Positions 54,601 to 64,000 of a stretch of DNA of 64,000 nucleotides are shown piece by piece; within the stretch, counting starts at the first letter, position 1; each line of letters opens with the position of its first letter. The DNA is from Pictodentalium vernedei (taxonomy: Eukaryota; Mollusca; Scaphopoda; Dentaliida; Dentaliidae), in NCBI GenBank assembly GCA_031216915.1, contig CM062292.1:205365262-205429261 (forward strand), given 5' to 3'. Position numbers and translations under genes: made by a program. The notes beneath the pieces were generated by a model. That model saw only the letters and a program-made list of their open reading frames with translations. It made no database searches and was not told the origin of the DNA.

Positions 54601-54960
54601 ACAGATCTGGCATTTACAGTTGAAAAGTTTACACTTGAGGTAATCGGGGAATGAAGAGTAGTATCTGTGCTGGTTACATAAATGTTGTTGGTATTCACAT
54701 CCGAGTTAATAGGCTTTGGTCTTATTGCTTTGTTGTGAATTTTTAATCCCTTTAGTTGGTATACTTTATCGGAGCTGTTGTTGGTAAATCAAAATTCAGG
54801 TTTTAGTATTCTTTGTTTTTTCAAGACTTTAAAAACATATGCTTTAGGCCTGTGCTTGACATGATCCATTGTTTTGTTGATTGAACGGAGCTCATCTGAG
54901 GTGTAATTAAACAAACACATTTTAAATGTCAGTAATTGAAACTCATGAATCTAATGGCAT
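51660..54960 (-). mobile_element. CR1/L2-type LINE, decayed
   Basis: One minus-strand ORF2 broken by frameshifts and stops. The N-terminus starts near 54920 (MCLFNYTSDEL, stop after 42 codons). Then comes an APE-type endonuclease (GVYRPPYSKNHP, VIIGDFNIHMDD, GHTLDLTITR, FGLSDHSF; 53795-54502). Reverse transcriptase follows (DFRPVSDLPFVPKLCEKAAI, FHSTETALL, LLDLSAAFDTVCH at 52600-53274; YADDTQVYFSF with the catalytic YADD at 52328-52723). The conserved C-terminus is ITPVLRDMHWLPVKYRI and CKTFGDRSFS at 51889-52185. The 3' region has 'tatatagcgcc...ctaaggcgctg' (51695-51753), typical of the group. No ORF1 found, so it is 5'-truncated. It lies in the same orientation as gene 1, in its intron. Confidence 0.88.
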
Positions 54961-55906
54961 CAGGTGTGAGGAAGCTGTCTCCCATTAGCAGTGAATAGAA
55001 TGGCAAATAGGTTTCACAGTCCAATCCGGTTCAGAACAATGGGTGACATAATCCAGATTAACTTTGCATATGAGGAAAGAATTCAAACTGGAGAAATATT
55101 CATTATATTTCAGAGTTTTTTTGTTAGAAAACACAAACATGTTGAAAGATTTTTCTTCAAAGTCACATCAAAACAATGCACAACTGATAAGGAATATGTA
55201 CAGCAATTTTCAGCAGATAAATCAAAAAATGTCCAATAGAAAACCAGAAAACAGCAGGAGCTCAAAAAGTGCACACTTGGTGGCAATACAATAAGAATGG
55301 TTTTCATTCACCAGCGTATCGATAGTAAAACAATTACGTGAAGATTGGGAATGAAAATATTTTTATAAATTACAATTGATTCCATTGTTTGTTCACTTTA
55401 ATGGACTCTTGAGTAATGATACTTGAACATGTCCTACGGCTGAACGTTTCTATACACCCCTTTCTGTCGCAAAAATGGAAAACGTGTGTAGCAACTCATG
55501 TCTACATAATCTACATAACCTACATAATCAATTCCGTATACCAAGACGAAAATTGTATGAGGCAAGGCATACTGAGCTCTGTACGCCTCTCCATCAGCGA
55601 AATCAGTTCCATAGTTTACTTGGATGCAGATTGGCCTACACGGTTGCTTTACAATGTCTGAATGATTGTGAAGCATATTTCAGCAATATTTCAACTCTGT
55701 ATTCGCGACATATTCAGCACTGAATGCACCAACGTCGTTGCATCTTCGCGTGTATTTGTGAAATATTGTTGCTTAGTTATATACTCTTGCAAATTGGTTA
55801 TCTCTGTGGGTCTAACAGAGCGCCAGATAATATCGTTCAAAGCCGCACTGTCGCGAGTGCACAGCTCCTGTGAAAGAACTCACTTAGATAATTGTACATG
55901 ACTTTG
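54961..55906. other. Intron of gene 1, no feature
   Basis: Overlapping small ORFs on both strands at 55.0-55.9 kb. None has a domain or splice support. Confidence 0.35.
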
Positions 55907-55961
55907 TAAGTTATTCGCACCTTTTCCAGATCGTGATATGGGAAAAGATGCAAATAACTTA
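55907..55961. repeat. Hairpin abutting the LINE 3' end
   Basis: Arms 'taagttattcgcaccttttc' and 'gaaaagatgcaaataactta' around 'cagatcgtgatatgg'. The right arm runs straight into the (TAA)n tail of the LINE on the minus strand. The LINE therefore inserted at, or created, the edge of this hairpin. Confidence 0.55.
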
Positions 55962-56021
55962 TAATAATAATAACTCTTTGGCCAGCCGCTGATTTGTCGC
56001 GGTCCTCATAAGAGAAGGCCA

Positions 56022-59000
56022 TCATTCCCCCTGCACCCCACCCCCTCTTCCCCTCCTCTCCTCCCAGCATTCAGATATAAACTGCTTAATAGTGTCCCTC
56101 ACTTCCTCTTTTTCAATTTCTTCAATAAGCATTCCTACCCTCTCCCTCGTGTCCCCCTTCAGTCATCTATCCTTTGTTTCTTCACCCCACTTCTGCATTA
56201 TTCTTCCAGTAAATTTTATTCTATGAGGTATATACTGTGGGCATTCCAAGAGAAAATGTTCCAGGGTCTCCACTACTCCAAAGAGGCACATTTGGCATCC
56301 CTTTCCCCATCTCTCCCAATTTTTCCCCGAAGCTCCAGTGATCTTGATCTCAGTTTGAACAGCAGTGACCCTCCAAAGGTGCCATCTAGGTACTTCTCAA
56401 AAGCTGGCTTTTCTTTATATTGTAACCCCTGCAGTGATCTTTTCACGCTAACCCCTGCTCGCCAGTTTCGATCGCAGTCTTCCATGACTCTCTCTTTGAC
56501 AAACCTTTTGCCTTCTTTCATTCCTACTTCTATGTTTGTGACCTCTATAGAGTAATTGTCCATTAGTTCCCTCACATGTTTTGACCACCCCGTTTCTATA
56601 TTAGAATTCCAAATGGTATCGAGCATCAATTTGCACCACCGGTTGTCAGGCAGGTTTCTCAAGTAGTTAAAGTAACACAGTTTTCCCAAATCTACCCTGT
56701 CCTTGATTTTCATCCACCCAAGCTCCCCCCTTACTGCTTCCAAAGCTGCAGCATTACTCGACCCTGTTATCCATCTGCCGGCATCATTCTGAGTACTTTC
56801 CAACTTCTTAATAACGGTTTGGTTTAATGGAATCACGTCCGCGCCATACGTTATACTTGGTAAACCCACCCTCTCCCACAGTGTTTTCCCCACAAAGACC
56901 TTATTGAAACTATTTTTCCCTAAAAGTTTTAGTTGGTTCAGAATTCTTTTCCCCTTCAGAATCAGTTTGGCTGAGTAATTTCTGTACACCCCTCTTCCCG
57001 TTATATTTATGCTTACCCCTAGATACTCATACTCTCCCGTTTCTCCTACAGTGATTTGTTTGCTTTCCCCTTCGGGGATTGAGAACTCCCCCACTCTCCA
57101 TCTCTTCGTCATATCTACCTTGCGTCCAACGGGTATTACCTTGCTTTTATTTTCATTTAGTTCGAGCCGCCAAGTGTTCCCATATCTACCAACAATTTCC
57201 AGCAGTTTCTCTAGCCCCTGTTCAGTTCTAGACATTAACACCATGTCGTCCGCAAAGAATAAGCCTGGTATCTTTATGTCTCCAACATTTACCCCCTCCG
57301 CACTCTGAATTAGTTCGTCCCCTAAATCTTTAACATACAATGCAAACAAAATCGGTGAAAAGATACACCCCTGCTTGAGGCCTATATCCATAGGGGCTCG
57401 TTTTGTAGTGATACTCCCTAGACTGAGTTGGCTTTGCACATCTGTATACAGTGCTTTCATGATTCCCACAAAGTCACCCCCAGTCCGATGCCCTCGAGCT
57501 TTCGCCACATTCCTTCCCTCCACACTCGGTCGTACGCTTTTTTCACATCTAGAAATGCCAGAAACACCTTTTTCTTTTCAGCCTTTGTTGATTCTATCAG
57601 TTGGGTGAGTGTAAATAGGTGATCAGTGACTCTTCGTCCTTTCCTGAAACCATTTTGAATTTCTCCTAAAAAACCTTTCTCTTCAATAACTTCCTCTAGT
57701 CTACCGTATATGACCTTACAGAATACTTTTCCGATGTTACTACTAACTGATATCCCCCTATAGTTATCTAGAACTTCCTTATCCCCCTTTTTGTGTATGA
57801 ACGACACCTTACTTTCCCTCCAGTCTCTGGGGACCTCTTGCTTTCGCAGAGCCAGGTTGAAAAGGTTTGTCAGGACTTCAATAAGTGCCTCCCCTCCATT
57901 TTTGAGGAATTCGTTCGGAATTTCATCAGTCCCTCCCGCTTTACCATTTTTTAATTTCGAGACCACGTTCCGCACTTCTGCCGTTATTTCGCTACATACA
58001 CGATTGGATAGGTTCTCCTCCACCAGTGTATTTCTTTTTGGTGGGGACCCACTGCCCCATCGCCTATCGTTTATCTTTTCCCAGTGCTTGACTAACTCTG
58101 AAGCGATACGGCCTTTATCTTCTGTACTTTCCCCATCCACTTTGATACTCTGCACACTACTTTTCCCCCGTTTATTTATCCAGTTCCAAAATACGTTTGA
58201 GCTCGAACCCCCCGTTTTCTTTATTGTTCTGGCAAGACTGCAATTGTGCTCCTTCCTATTATTATTCTTTATCTCATTCACCTTTCTCCGTGCCAGTTCA
58301 TATTCTCCTTTCATTAGTCTCGTGTCATTGTTATCCACCCCTTTAAGCTTCCTACTTCTTCTGTAAGCAGCGCATTTTATCTTCCTTTCTTTTATAGCCT
58401 TTTTCAGTCCCTCGTTAACCCTGTATCCAAGTTCTCTCGTTGGGACCCTCACCCTTCCTATACAATCCCTCCCTGCCTCTGTTAGGCTATTTACTATGCC
58501 ATCTGAAATACTCTGGACATTTGCATCCCTAGGTATACATTCAAGATTTGGTTTTAGTTTTTCCCGAAACTGCTTCCAGTCGGTTCCTTGTTTTAGTCCC
58601 CAAACTTCCTTGAAGGTATTTCTGTCTCTATTCGTCTTTTTGCCCATAATCTTAACTGTTATCAGGTTGTGATCACTACCCAAGTCATTTTTTCCCTCGT
58701 CATCTATTTCTACATCTATAACCTCCCTCCATACGCTAATGTCAGTGAGTATATAATCAATTATTGTTTTCTTATCGTTCCTCTCCCAGGTCCATTTACC
58801 CTTACATTTCGCATCCCTGTTCAGGATCTTTAAACCAAGCTCTTTTGATAGGTCCAACATCTTCCTCCCATTCGTGTTAATTTTCCTATCACCTCCCTGT
58901 ATGGCCTCCTCCTTATCCCCGATGTGCCCATTGAAGTCCCCCATTAGGACAATACTGAACCCTCTGCTTCCAAGCTCTGTGATATTAGATCTAAGAGTTG

Positions 59001-59451
59001 TATATATTGAATCATTCCACTCAGGCTTACTTCCCTCCACTGCTAAGTATACAACACCAACGGCAACACTCCTGCTTCCTAACTTGATTTTTGCCCATAC
59101 TATTTCGTTGGATACTGGAATCTGAGTCCTTGCTTCTGTGACATCTGTAATCAATGAGGGCTGTAATTCCTCTTTAGCGTAGATGCCAACACCCCCACCC
59201 CGTTTCTGACCCTCAGTTCGCCCAGTTCCTATCCACACGCAACCCTTCATCTGATCAACCCGCTCATCCCGTCGTATCCACGTCTCACTTAGACCCATTA
59301 TATCGAAGTCTCCTTCGTCCATCATTGTTGATATTTCGCTTACTTTCTTGTGCAGACCCTGGATGTTGCAGTACCCAAACTTAATGAATCTTTGTTTTTT
59401 TGTTCTCACTGGCACATTATTATACCCCTGGTATGTCCCTGTGTTGTGCAT
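56022..59451 (-). pseudogene. LINE ORF2: endonuclease and reverse transcriptase, two frameshifts
   Basis: APE-type endonuclease at the N-terminus (FGYCNIQGLHKKVSEIS, MGLSETWIRRD, VLMGDFNGHIGD, IIDYILTD, LGSDHNLITV; residues about 20-260). Then reverse transcriptase: DEIPNEFLKNGG, VSFIHKKGDKEVLDNYRGIS, NGFRKGRRVTDHLF, FLDVKKAYDRVWREGMW. A one-base indel in the C-run at 57477-57481 (plus strand) shifts the frame. The rest continues with MDIGLKQGCIFSPILFALYV and FADDMVLMSR (catalytic ADD). A second frameshift near 56300 separates the C-terminal zinc knuckle C-x2-C-x9-H-x4-C (QMCLFGVVETLEHFLLECP). A TGA lies at about codon 'KDR*LKG' before the natural stop at 56022. Confidence 0.9.
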
Positions 59452-59495
59452 GTTTGTTGTTCTTCCTATGTTCCCAGCATTTGTGCCCCTCTGGG

Positions 59496-60932
59496 TTATC
59501 GGCTGTGGTCCCCTACCCCCCTTTTCTCCAAAAAAGGCCCAGTCACCTGTAAAATTTTTTGGCCCAACAGGTCTGTACCCATCCTACTTAAATGCAATCC
59601 GTCTCGCCCATACAACTCTCCTTGTCCCCAGAATGAATCCCAGTGGTCAATGAAATGTATTCCCAAGTCTTTGCAGTGCTCTTCCAGCTCCTCGTTTAGT
59701 GCCATAATCCGCGAGTTCCTCTCATTCCCACCACCCATAACGGGGAGCACCCCTGAAACGATGGTCCGAGCATTCCTGCTAAGTAGCTTACTAATTAGGT
59801 CCTTGTATGTGTCCACCAAACGAACTGATTTCCTCTCCCTGATGTTATTGGACCCCACATGTAATACCACTACCGGATCAGGCCCCGACCCAGCTACAAT
59901 ACCGTCCACTCTATCCCTCAGGTCCTCCACTTTAGCCCCCGGAAAGCACAGAACTGTTCTATTTTTACTGTCCGGACCACAGACAACCTTGTCGATCCCC
60001 CGAACTATGTTACTTCCCGCAACCACCAACTTACTTTTGGCCCTCGCCCTATTTATCTCCTCTAGTCTCCTATTGTTTACAGCGTCCTCTTCCTCTCCAA
60101 CAGCCCCACTCGGAATCAATATCGGTATCGGTATCTTTGACCTAGGATTACTCCTATCCTTGTCCCTCCGTCTCTTTCCAGGCCCTGAACTACCTGGACT
60201 ACTCCCCTGGTCTTCTCCCGTATCCCTCCTCCTTTTTCCTGGCCTAGACCCCAAGCTACTATCTGTTGCAACTACCTCCATCTCCCCCTCTGTCTCTTCC
60301 GAATCGAGCACATCAAATCTGTTTCTGGTGCTGCACTCCCCACTGCCTTTGGACTTTACACCCCTATCTACCTGCTTCTCTGGCCCCCCTTTCCTACCAC
60401 TTTTGATAGTCCACGCCAAACGGTTTACAGCATTGCTCCGGCCTGGGCCCCCCTCATCTGTCCTACGTACTTTTCTAGCAGCCCCCACCTCATCACCTAC
60501 CTCATTCACATCAAAGGTTCTACCCCCATGTTTCCTCTTGGAACCACCGACAACCTTCCATCCTTCTCGGAAAGCTACTTTCACAGGCGTAACTCCAGAC
60601 AGCCCCGCCCTACCAAGTTTTCCCTTCAGCTCAGCAATCTCCCCCTCAAACTTAACAATTGTCTCAAGTAGGCGGAGGATTTCCTGGCAGTTTGCACATA
60701 CCTCTCCATATCCCACCGAGCGACAGTCCCCATACATCATAGAACACTGTTTACAAACTTCAAGCCCAATATCGCCATCGGTGGCCCCACCAACCCGGCT
60801 CTGACCGACACCCCCAGTGACCTCTGTCTGCACACCAATACTTACCCCGTTGGCACCGTTGACCTGGACCGCGATATTACACGTATTTACCTCCATACTT
60901 ACCTCCGTCTGAACAGACTTGCTCGCCATCAT
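59496..60932 (-). CDS. LINE ORF1: zinc-finger, coiled coil and SGNH-like domain
   Basis: An intact frame of 478 residues from MASKSVQTEV; an upstream ATG at 60974 would add 14. The N-terminus repeats VQTEV-like phrases (SVQTEV, GVQTEV). A Cys-rich segment C-x2-C...C-x9-C-x2-C (CKQCSMMYGDCRS, GEVCANC, residues about 75-105) is followed by a heptad-like helix (LRLLETIVKFEGEIAELKGK). Next is a basic, Ser/Gly-rich middle. The C-terminal SGNH/GDSL-like domain has blocks VVAGSNIVRG, CFPGAKVEDL, VVLHVGSNNIRE and YGRDGLHLS. The usual GDS block I is 'GSN' here, so the nucleophile Ser seems replaced by Asn, while the DxxH end is intact. Esterase-type ORF1 proteins are known from CR1 elements. Confidence 0.85.
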   Translation of the reverse strand: MMASKSVQTEVSMEVNTCNIAVQVNGANGVSIGVQTEVTGGVGQSRVGGATDGDIGLEVCKQCSMMYGDCRSVGYGEVCANCQEILRLLETIVKFEGEIAELKGKLGRAGLSGVTPVKVAFREGWKVVGGSKRKHGGRTFDVNEVGDEVGAARKVRRTDEGGPGRSNAVNRLAWTIKSGRKGGPEKQVDRGVKSKGSGECSTRNRFDVLDSEETEGEMEVVATDSSLGSRPGKRRRDTGEDQGSSPGSSGPGKRRRDKDRSNPRSKIPIPILIPSGAVGEEEDAVNNRRLEEINRARAKSKLVVAGSNIVRGIDKVVCGPDSKNRTVLCFPGAKVEDLRDRVDGIVAGSGPDPVVVLHVGSNNIRERKSVRLVDTYKDLISKLLSRNARTIVSGVLPVMGGGNERNSRIMALNEELEEHCKDLGIHFIDHWDSFWGQGELYGRDGLHLSRMGTDLLGQKILQVTGPFLEKRGVGDHSR

Positions 60933-61374
60933 CAAGACAAAATTACGCGATCGAACAGGGAAAACTGTAAACACGCGACAAAGGGCAACGCGACGAACCG
61001 TTCGACAACTTAGCGCTCACAGTTTTATTTAAGACCTCCTAACTTTGTCCCAGTTACTATACTAAACTAACTCCCCACAAAGTTGAATAAAATAACCTGA
61101 AAATGAAATATATATGATTAGTAAACAATAAAAATACTTAATTTTGATTCGTAACCAAGGAGACTTCTTCTGTGTATATAATTAGGCCGCATGTCGGGTT
61201 CTCCCAGCTTGTTTTGCAGTCTAGGTGTAGCAATCGCCTATGCTTTCGCAGAACTATTGGCGTAATAAGATCTGAGTGCTTCAGATCAAAGGGTTATTGT
61301 TTACGTCATGTTTTGATAAACTACGTTTACTTCTCATGTGAACAATTAACGAAAATTATAAGCAGAGCTCTTAC

Positions 61375-61484
61375 TTTAAGGTTGGTTATTCTTATTGGAC
61401 TTATATTGACAAAGCTGGACACAGACGTATAGATAGCACGCTTAAACTTGTATTCGTTCTTCAACACGACGTTCTGGAATTTCC
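61375..61484 (-). CDS. Gene 1, exon upstream of the membrane-proximal domain
   Basis: A 110-base exon between TTTGCAG and GTAAGA. It starts with two bases of a split codon, so the missing upstream exon ends in phase 1, and it ends in phase 0, matching the exon at 50908-51087. Reads KFQNVVLKNEYKFKRAIYTS and VSSFVNISPIRITNLK, the first helix and strand of the domain. The intron to the next exon is 10.3 kb and holds both long LINEs. I found no further upstream exon before the window ends. Confidence 0.75.
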
Positions 61485-62774
61485 CTGCAAAGACAAATAG
61501 GCTGTTCATAACAAATTTAAAGCTGCATACTTTTTCAAGACTAGCATGTTTATTTATATAAAAAAAATAATTGTATAGTTTCATACAAACATGTGGTTAT
61601 AAGATTCTGGTATGGGGGTAAATTCCCCTGAATTTCCAACTGTACACCCCCCCCCCCTCCTCCCCCCACGCACACACACACGAGGCTGACGGAACATCCA
61701 TCTTTTAAGAAAATCATTTGTAGCCCCCTCCATCTAACTGGGATATGGTAGGTAGACAGCCGTGGGAGATGGCAGGTAGACAGTCAATCTGGCTTTGTCA
61801 TCTCTCTATGGTATAGATAGGATTGCTGTTCTGTTCTATAAATGTATCTCTCTTGCAGGTTATAATAATGTATCTCAGTGGACCACGATTATTTTGTATC
61901 ACATTCTATTTATATCGTTAAATAAGATAATCTAATCGAATCTAACTGCCTGCTGTGAACTTCAAAGCGCTGAAGAAATCCGGATGCACCCTCCATCTTC
62001 ACTTTAAAATCGGTTGGGTTAAAAATTAACCCAAATCAACTGTGTTCAGTGAATATGAACCCAACTGGTTCATATTCACTCAATCCAGTTAATTTTGGTT
62101 CATTTTTAACCCACCTGAGTTTAGAGTGGTGTGTTCCACATATATGACCTCTGGGTTCTATAGTTATAATTCGTCTCTTCTTGGGTGCAATTCCATCACA
62201 AATGGTTCAAACGTCACTAAATGTCTGCTTGAAACAATCATCGCCATATATAGAATACCACAATGTCTACTACGATTGGACAAGAAATTTCCAACTGTTG
62301 GTAGTTTCTTAATTTCTAACTGTTCAACATTTTACTCGTGATTCGGGGAGGAGGCAGCAGTTCATTTTCCAGCAGACGAAATCGTAGTTTTCATTCAATG
62401 TTACTTAGCTTCAGTGGAAATAAATTCGTGTGTAGAAAATAGTATTGTTGAATGCAGAGGATGAGAATTGTGACGGAAATAGGATGATACTTAACACAGT
62501 GTCTTCCGGAACTACATATGGTAACAAACATTAGATATTGAGAAATTATTTCAGCAGCCGTTGAAATGGTCTTTAGTATTGATAGTATTAAATCGGGATG
62601 TTTTCAGCAATGATGACTGCACAACTCTTTTTCCTCCGATGACATGTGATCTACATGAATCACCCTTATGGAATGCGATGGCCATGTATGATTTTGTAAT
62701 TCATTCACATTTTCTCGTATTCGGAAAAGCTAACCAAAGTGTAAATACGTTAAATTGTGAGAAAATATTGCGGA
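61485..62774. other. No gene; simple repeats and a palindrome
   Basis: C-run and (CA)n at 61645-61682. A palindrome at about 62015-62117 has arms 'gggttaaaaattaaccc', 'gtgaatatgaaccca' and their inverses. Nothing coding supported. Confidence 0.4.
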
Positions 62775-62940
62775 AAGAAGATCCGGGATCAAACCGCGGT
62801 CGAGGAAAGTTCTCTAGGTGTCCGAAAATTCTCATCAATTGTGGGGTTGATTCTGTCACAGCGTACAGTCCTAAATGGGTAGGGACATACAATGGTTGTC
62901 CTCTGTGGTGGGAAAGAGACACACTCCGTGCAGGCTAAAG
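62775..62940 (-). repeat. tRNA-like SINE, reversed
   Basis: On the minus strand a B-box-like 'gcggtttgatcccgg', plus 'tcgaccgcgg' and 'tagggactgtacgc'-type body. No convincing A box. Similar in layout to the head at 5585-5720 ('gaggtcctgcgatcaatcc'). Confidence 0.4.
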
Positions 62941-63770
62941 TTCCTTCGTAGTATCCGCGATAGCGAGGCCACGAAGTTGCCACTGCTAAGGTCATCCCAC
63001 ACATCTGCGCCATTAGAACAAGGAGAGGAGTTAATATAAGGTGCATAACATGTTCGCCAATCCTTGTAAGACAAATAAGCTTTAAAAAATATATTGTTGA
63101 GTTTCTAATAGTTACCAATCGAGCTGGGGGCATTTCTGAATTTCAATAAGCTGCCAAATGCGATGAGTGGCACCCAGACCCTAGAGGCGTGGTGTTAAAA
63201 CATATGACAGGTTTTTCATAATCATGAATAGTGACAGCGAGGTTGGCAACCACCTCACTCCTGTGTTTCATACAATCAACAAAAGGTACGAACTCGGGTA
63301 CTCATAATGGATAAGAGGGTTCCAATTGATGTTACTTTTAAACTCGGTCCTTTGTCCTATCAAGTATATAAAGATGGTTTCTACCCACGAAAATACAAAA
63401 CATTTAGGCTGTAATCATCCCTCCCCTGCAGAATAGTCTTAACCCTCGAAGCCAAAAGGACTATTTTCCCGACCAAGGTCTTGGCATACACATCATCTTT
63501 AAAAAAGTAAATTTAATTGCTAGTTGGCCAATGAATTTGTGAAGTAAAGCAATGAGTTTTTCAAAAGGCTGTATCTTGAAATTATTAATTGCACTGTCTA
63601 AAAATAGAATACGGATGGAAGAGATCATTAATATTTAAAGAGTAAATAAAGAGTCAGTCTTCTTGTTGAGAGACTATGCATATACTGACTTAACGACAAT
63701 TCAGTATTGACTGAAGGTTTTGTTTGCTTTATTGGGATGCACCGTCACTTTATCGGGGTTTCGCAACAAC
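62941..63770. other. No feature recognised
   Basis: AT-rich; the minus-strand ORF over 62789-63133 has no domain and overlaps the SINE. Confidence 0.35.
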
Positions 63771-63774
63771 CAGG

Positions 63775-63978
63775 ATCATATCGTGTAGGACAGTTTTATG
63801 GGTGGAGGAATCCAAAGTACCCAGAGAGAACCATCGAGCACCGACGAGTATGTCAGACTCTCCACCTTACTAACTCAACATAAGCCGTCTCAGTCGTGTT
63901 TGAAGACAAGTTTGACATCATCGCGCGGCACACTTTTTTACACTGTGCATGTACTGTACCCTCTACTTGGGCAAACGG
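63775..63978 (-). repeat. SINE body, reversed
   Basis: Reverse copy of the SINE 3' body: 'gtaggacagttttatgggtg', 'cccagagagaaccatcgagc', 'actcaacataagccgt', 'gaagacaagtttgac' and 'ccctctacttgggcaaac'. Diverged; no head. Confidence 0.55.
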
Positions 63979-63984
63979 TAATAT

Positions 63985-64000
63985 TCCTTTACCCAACGCA
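63985..64000. mobile_element. Start of another TTAA palindromic MITE
   Basis: 'tcctttacccaacgca' equals the left tip of the family, second subfamily (compare 19398-19413). The rest lies past the end of the window. Confidence 0.5.

Larger units (their letters stand above)
55962..61090 (-). mobile_element. Nearly complete two-ORF LINE
   Basis: Minus-strand element with 5' untranslated region (about 60933-61090), ORF1 (59496-60932), a 44-base gap, ORF2 (56022-59451), a 3' untranslated segment 'ctttggccagccgctgattt' and a (TAA)n tail. ORF2 has only two frameshifts and one in-frame stop, so the insertion is recent. A truncated relative is at 39062-39620. The clade is uncertain. An SGNH-hydrolase-like ORF1 is typical of the CR1 group, whereas the RT phrases ('GLKQGCIFSPILFALYVKDL', 'FADDMVLMS') are less specific. 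I found no target-site duplication. Confidence 0.9.

Noticed and set aside
57791..58366. Plus-strand ORF of 191 codons
   Set aside because: Antisense to the LINE reverse transcriptase; no independent support.
59350..60804. Long plus-strand ORF (484 codons)
   Set aside because: Antisense shadow of LINE ORF1, which has clear domains; the plus-strand product is Pro/Ser/Leu-rich and without motifs.

Overview
The window looks like intron-rich, repeat-dense nuclear DNA of an invertebrate animal. It is AT-rich. It has metazoan-type non-LTR retrotransposons, Tc1/mariner DNA transposons, tRNA-derived SINEs, and short exons bounded by GT/AG splice signals. A block of diverged modules at 22.2-24.2 kb, with 'agggccataactc', (GGACAGAC)n runs and a closing 'acgggcgtataaaa', is a repeat type I recall from mollusc genomes. 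A marine mollusc or another lophotrochozoan is therefore my best guess. There is no sign of bacterial gene organisation, CRISPR, rRNA or an intact tRNA gene.

Host genes. All well-supported host coding sequence is on the minus strand. Gene 1 is its 3' part: four exons at 61375-61484, 50908-51087, 49164-49272 and 45438-45574. Their splice sites and reading phases fit together exactly (0, 0, 1). They encode the last 177 residues of a single-pass membrane protein: an alpha/beta-looking juxtamembrane region, a 24-residue transmembrane helix, a KKR stop-transfer motif and a short tail. Gene 2 lies downstream of the gene 1 stop codon. It has two exons at 13774-14013 and 6224-6481, again with matching phases (1-1). 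They encode a beta-rich extracellular domain. A signal-peptide ORF at 41647-41803 could be its first exon. From memory of the patterns, both pieces resemble one family of animal membrane proteins with LolA-like extracellular domains, so I infer tandem paralogues. The rest of each gene lies outside the window or was not found.

Mobile elements. 6.6-9.75 kb: one Tc1/mariner copy (B) inserted inside the terminal inverted repeat of another (A), both with dead transposase genes. 34.55-35.43 kb: a third Tc1-like pseudogene. 51.66-54.96 kb: a decayed CR1/L2-type LINE. 55.96-61.09 kb: a nearly complete two-ORF LINE whose ORF1 carries an SGNH-hydrolase-like domain; a 5'-truncated relative lies at 39.06-39.62 kb. 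Both long LINEs lie in the 10.3-kb intron of gene 1, in the same orientation as the gene. tRNA-derived SINE copies are scattered throughout.

Foldback DNA. The most striking property is the number of near-perfect palindromes (50-250 bp) in many unrelated families. Several end in TTAA plus CCCTTT-type termini, which suggests piggyBac-like non-autonomous elements. One 2.15-kb inverted repeat carries mirrored minisatellite arrays. One copy of the main palindromic family (37332-37485) has lost only its palindromic core. Regions not listed as features held nothing I could recognise.
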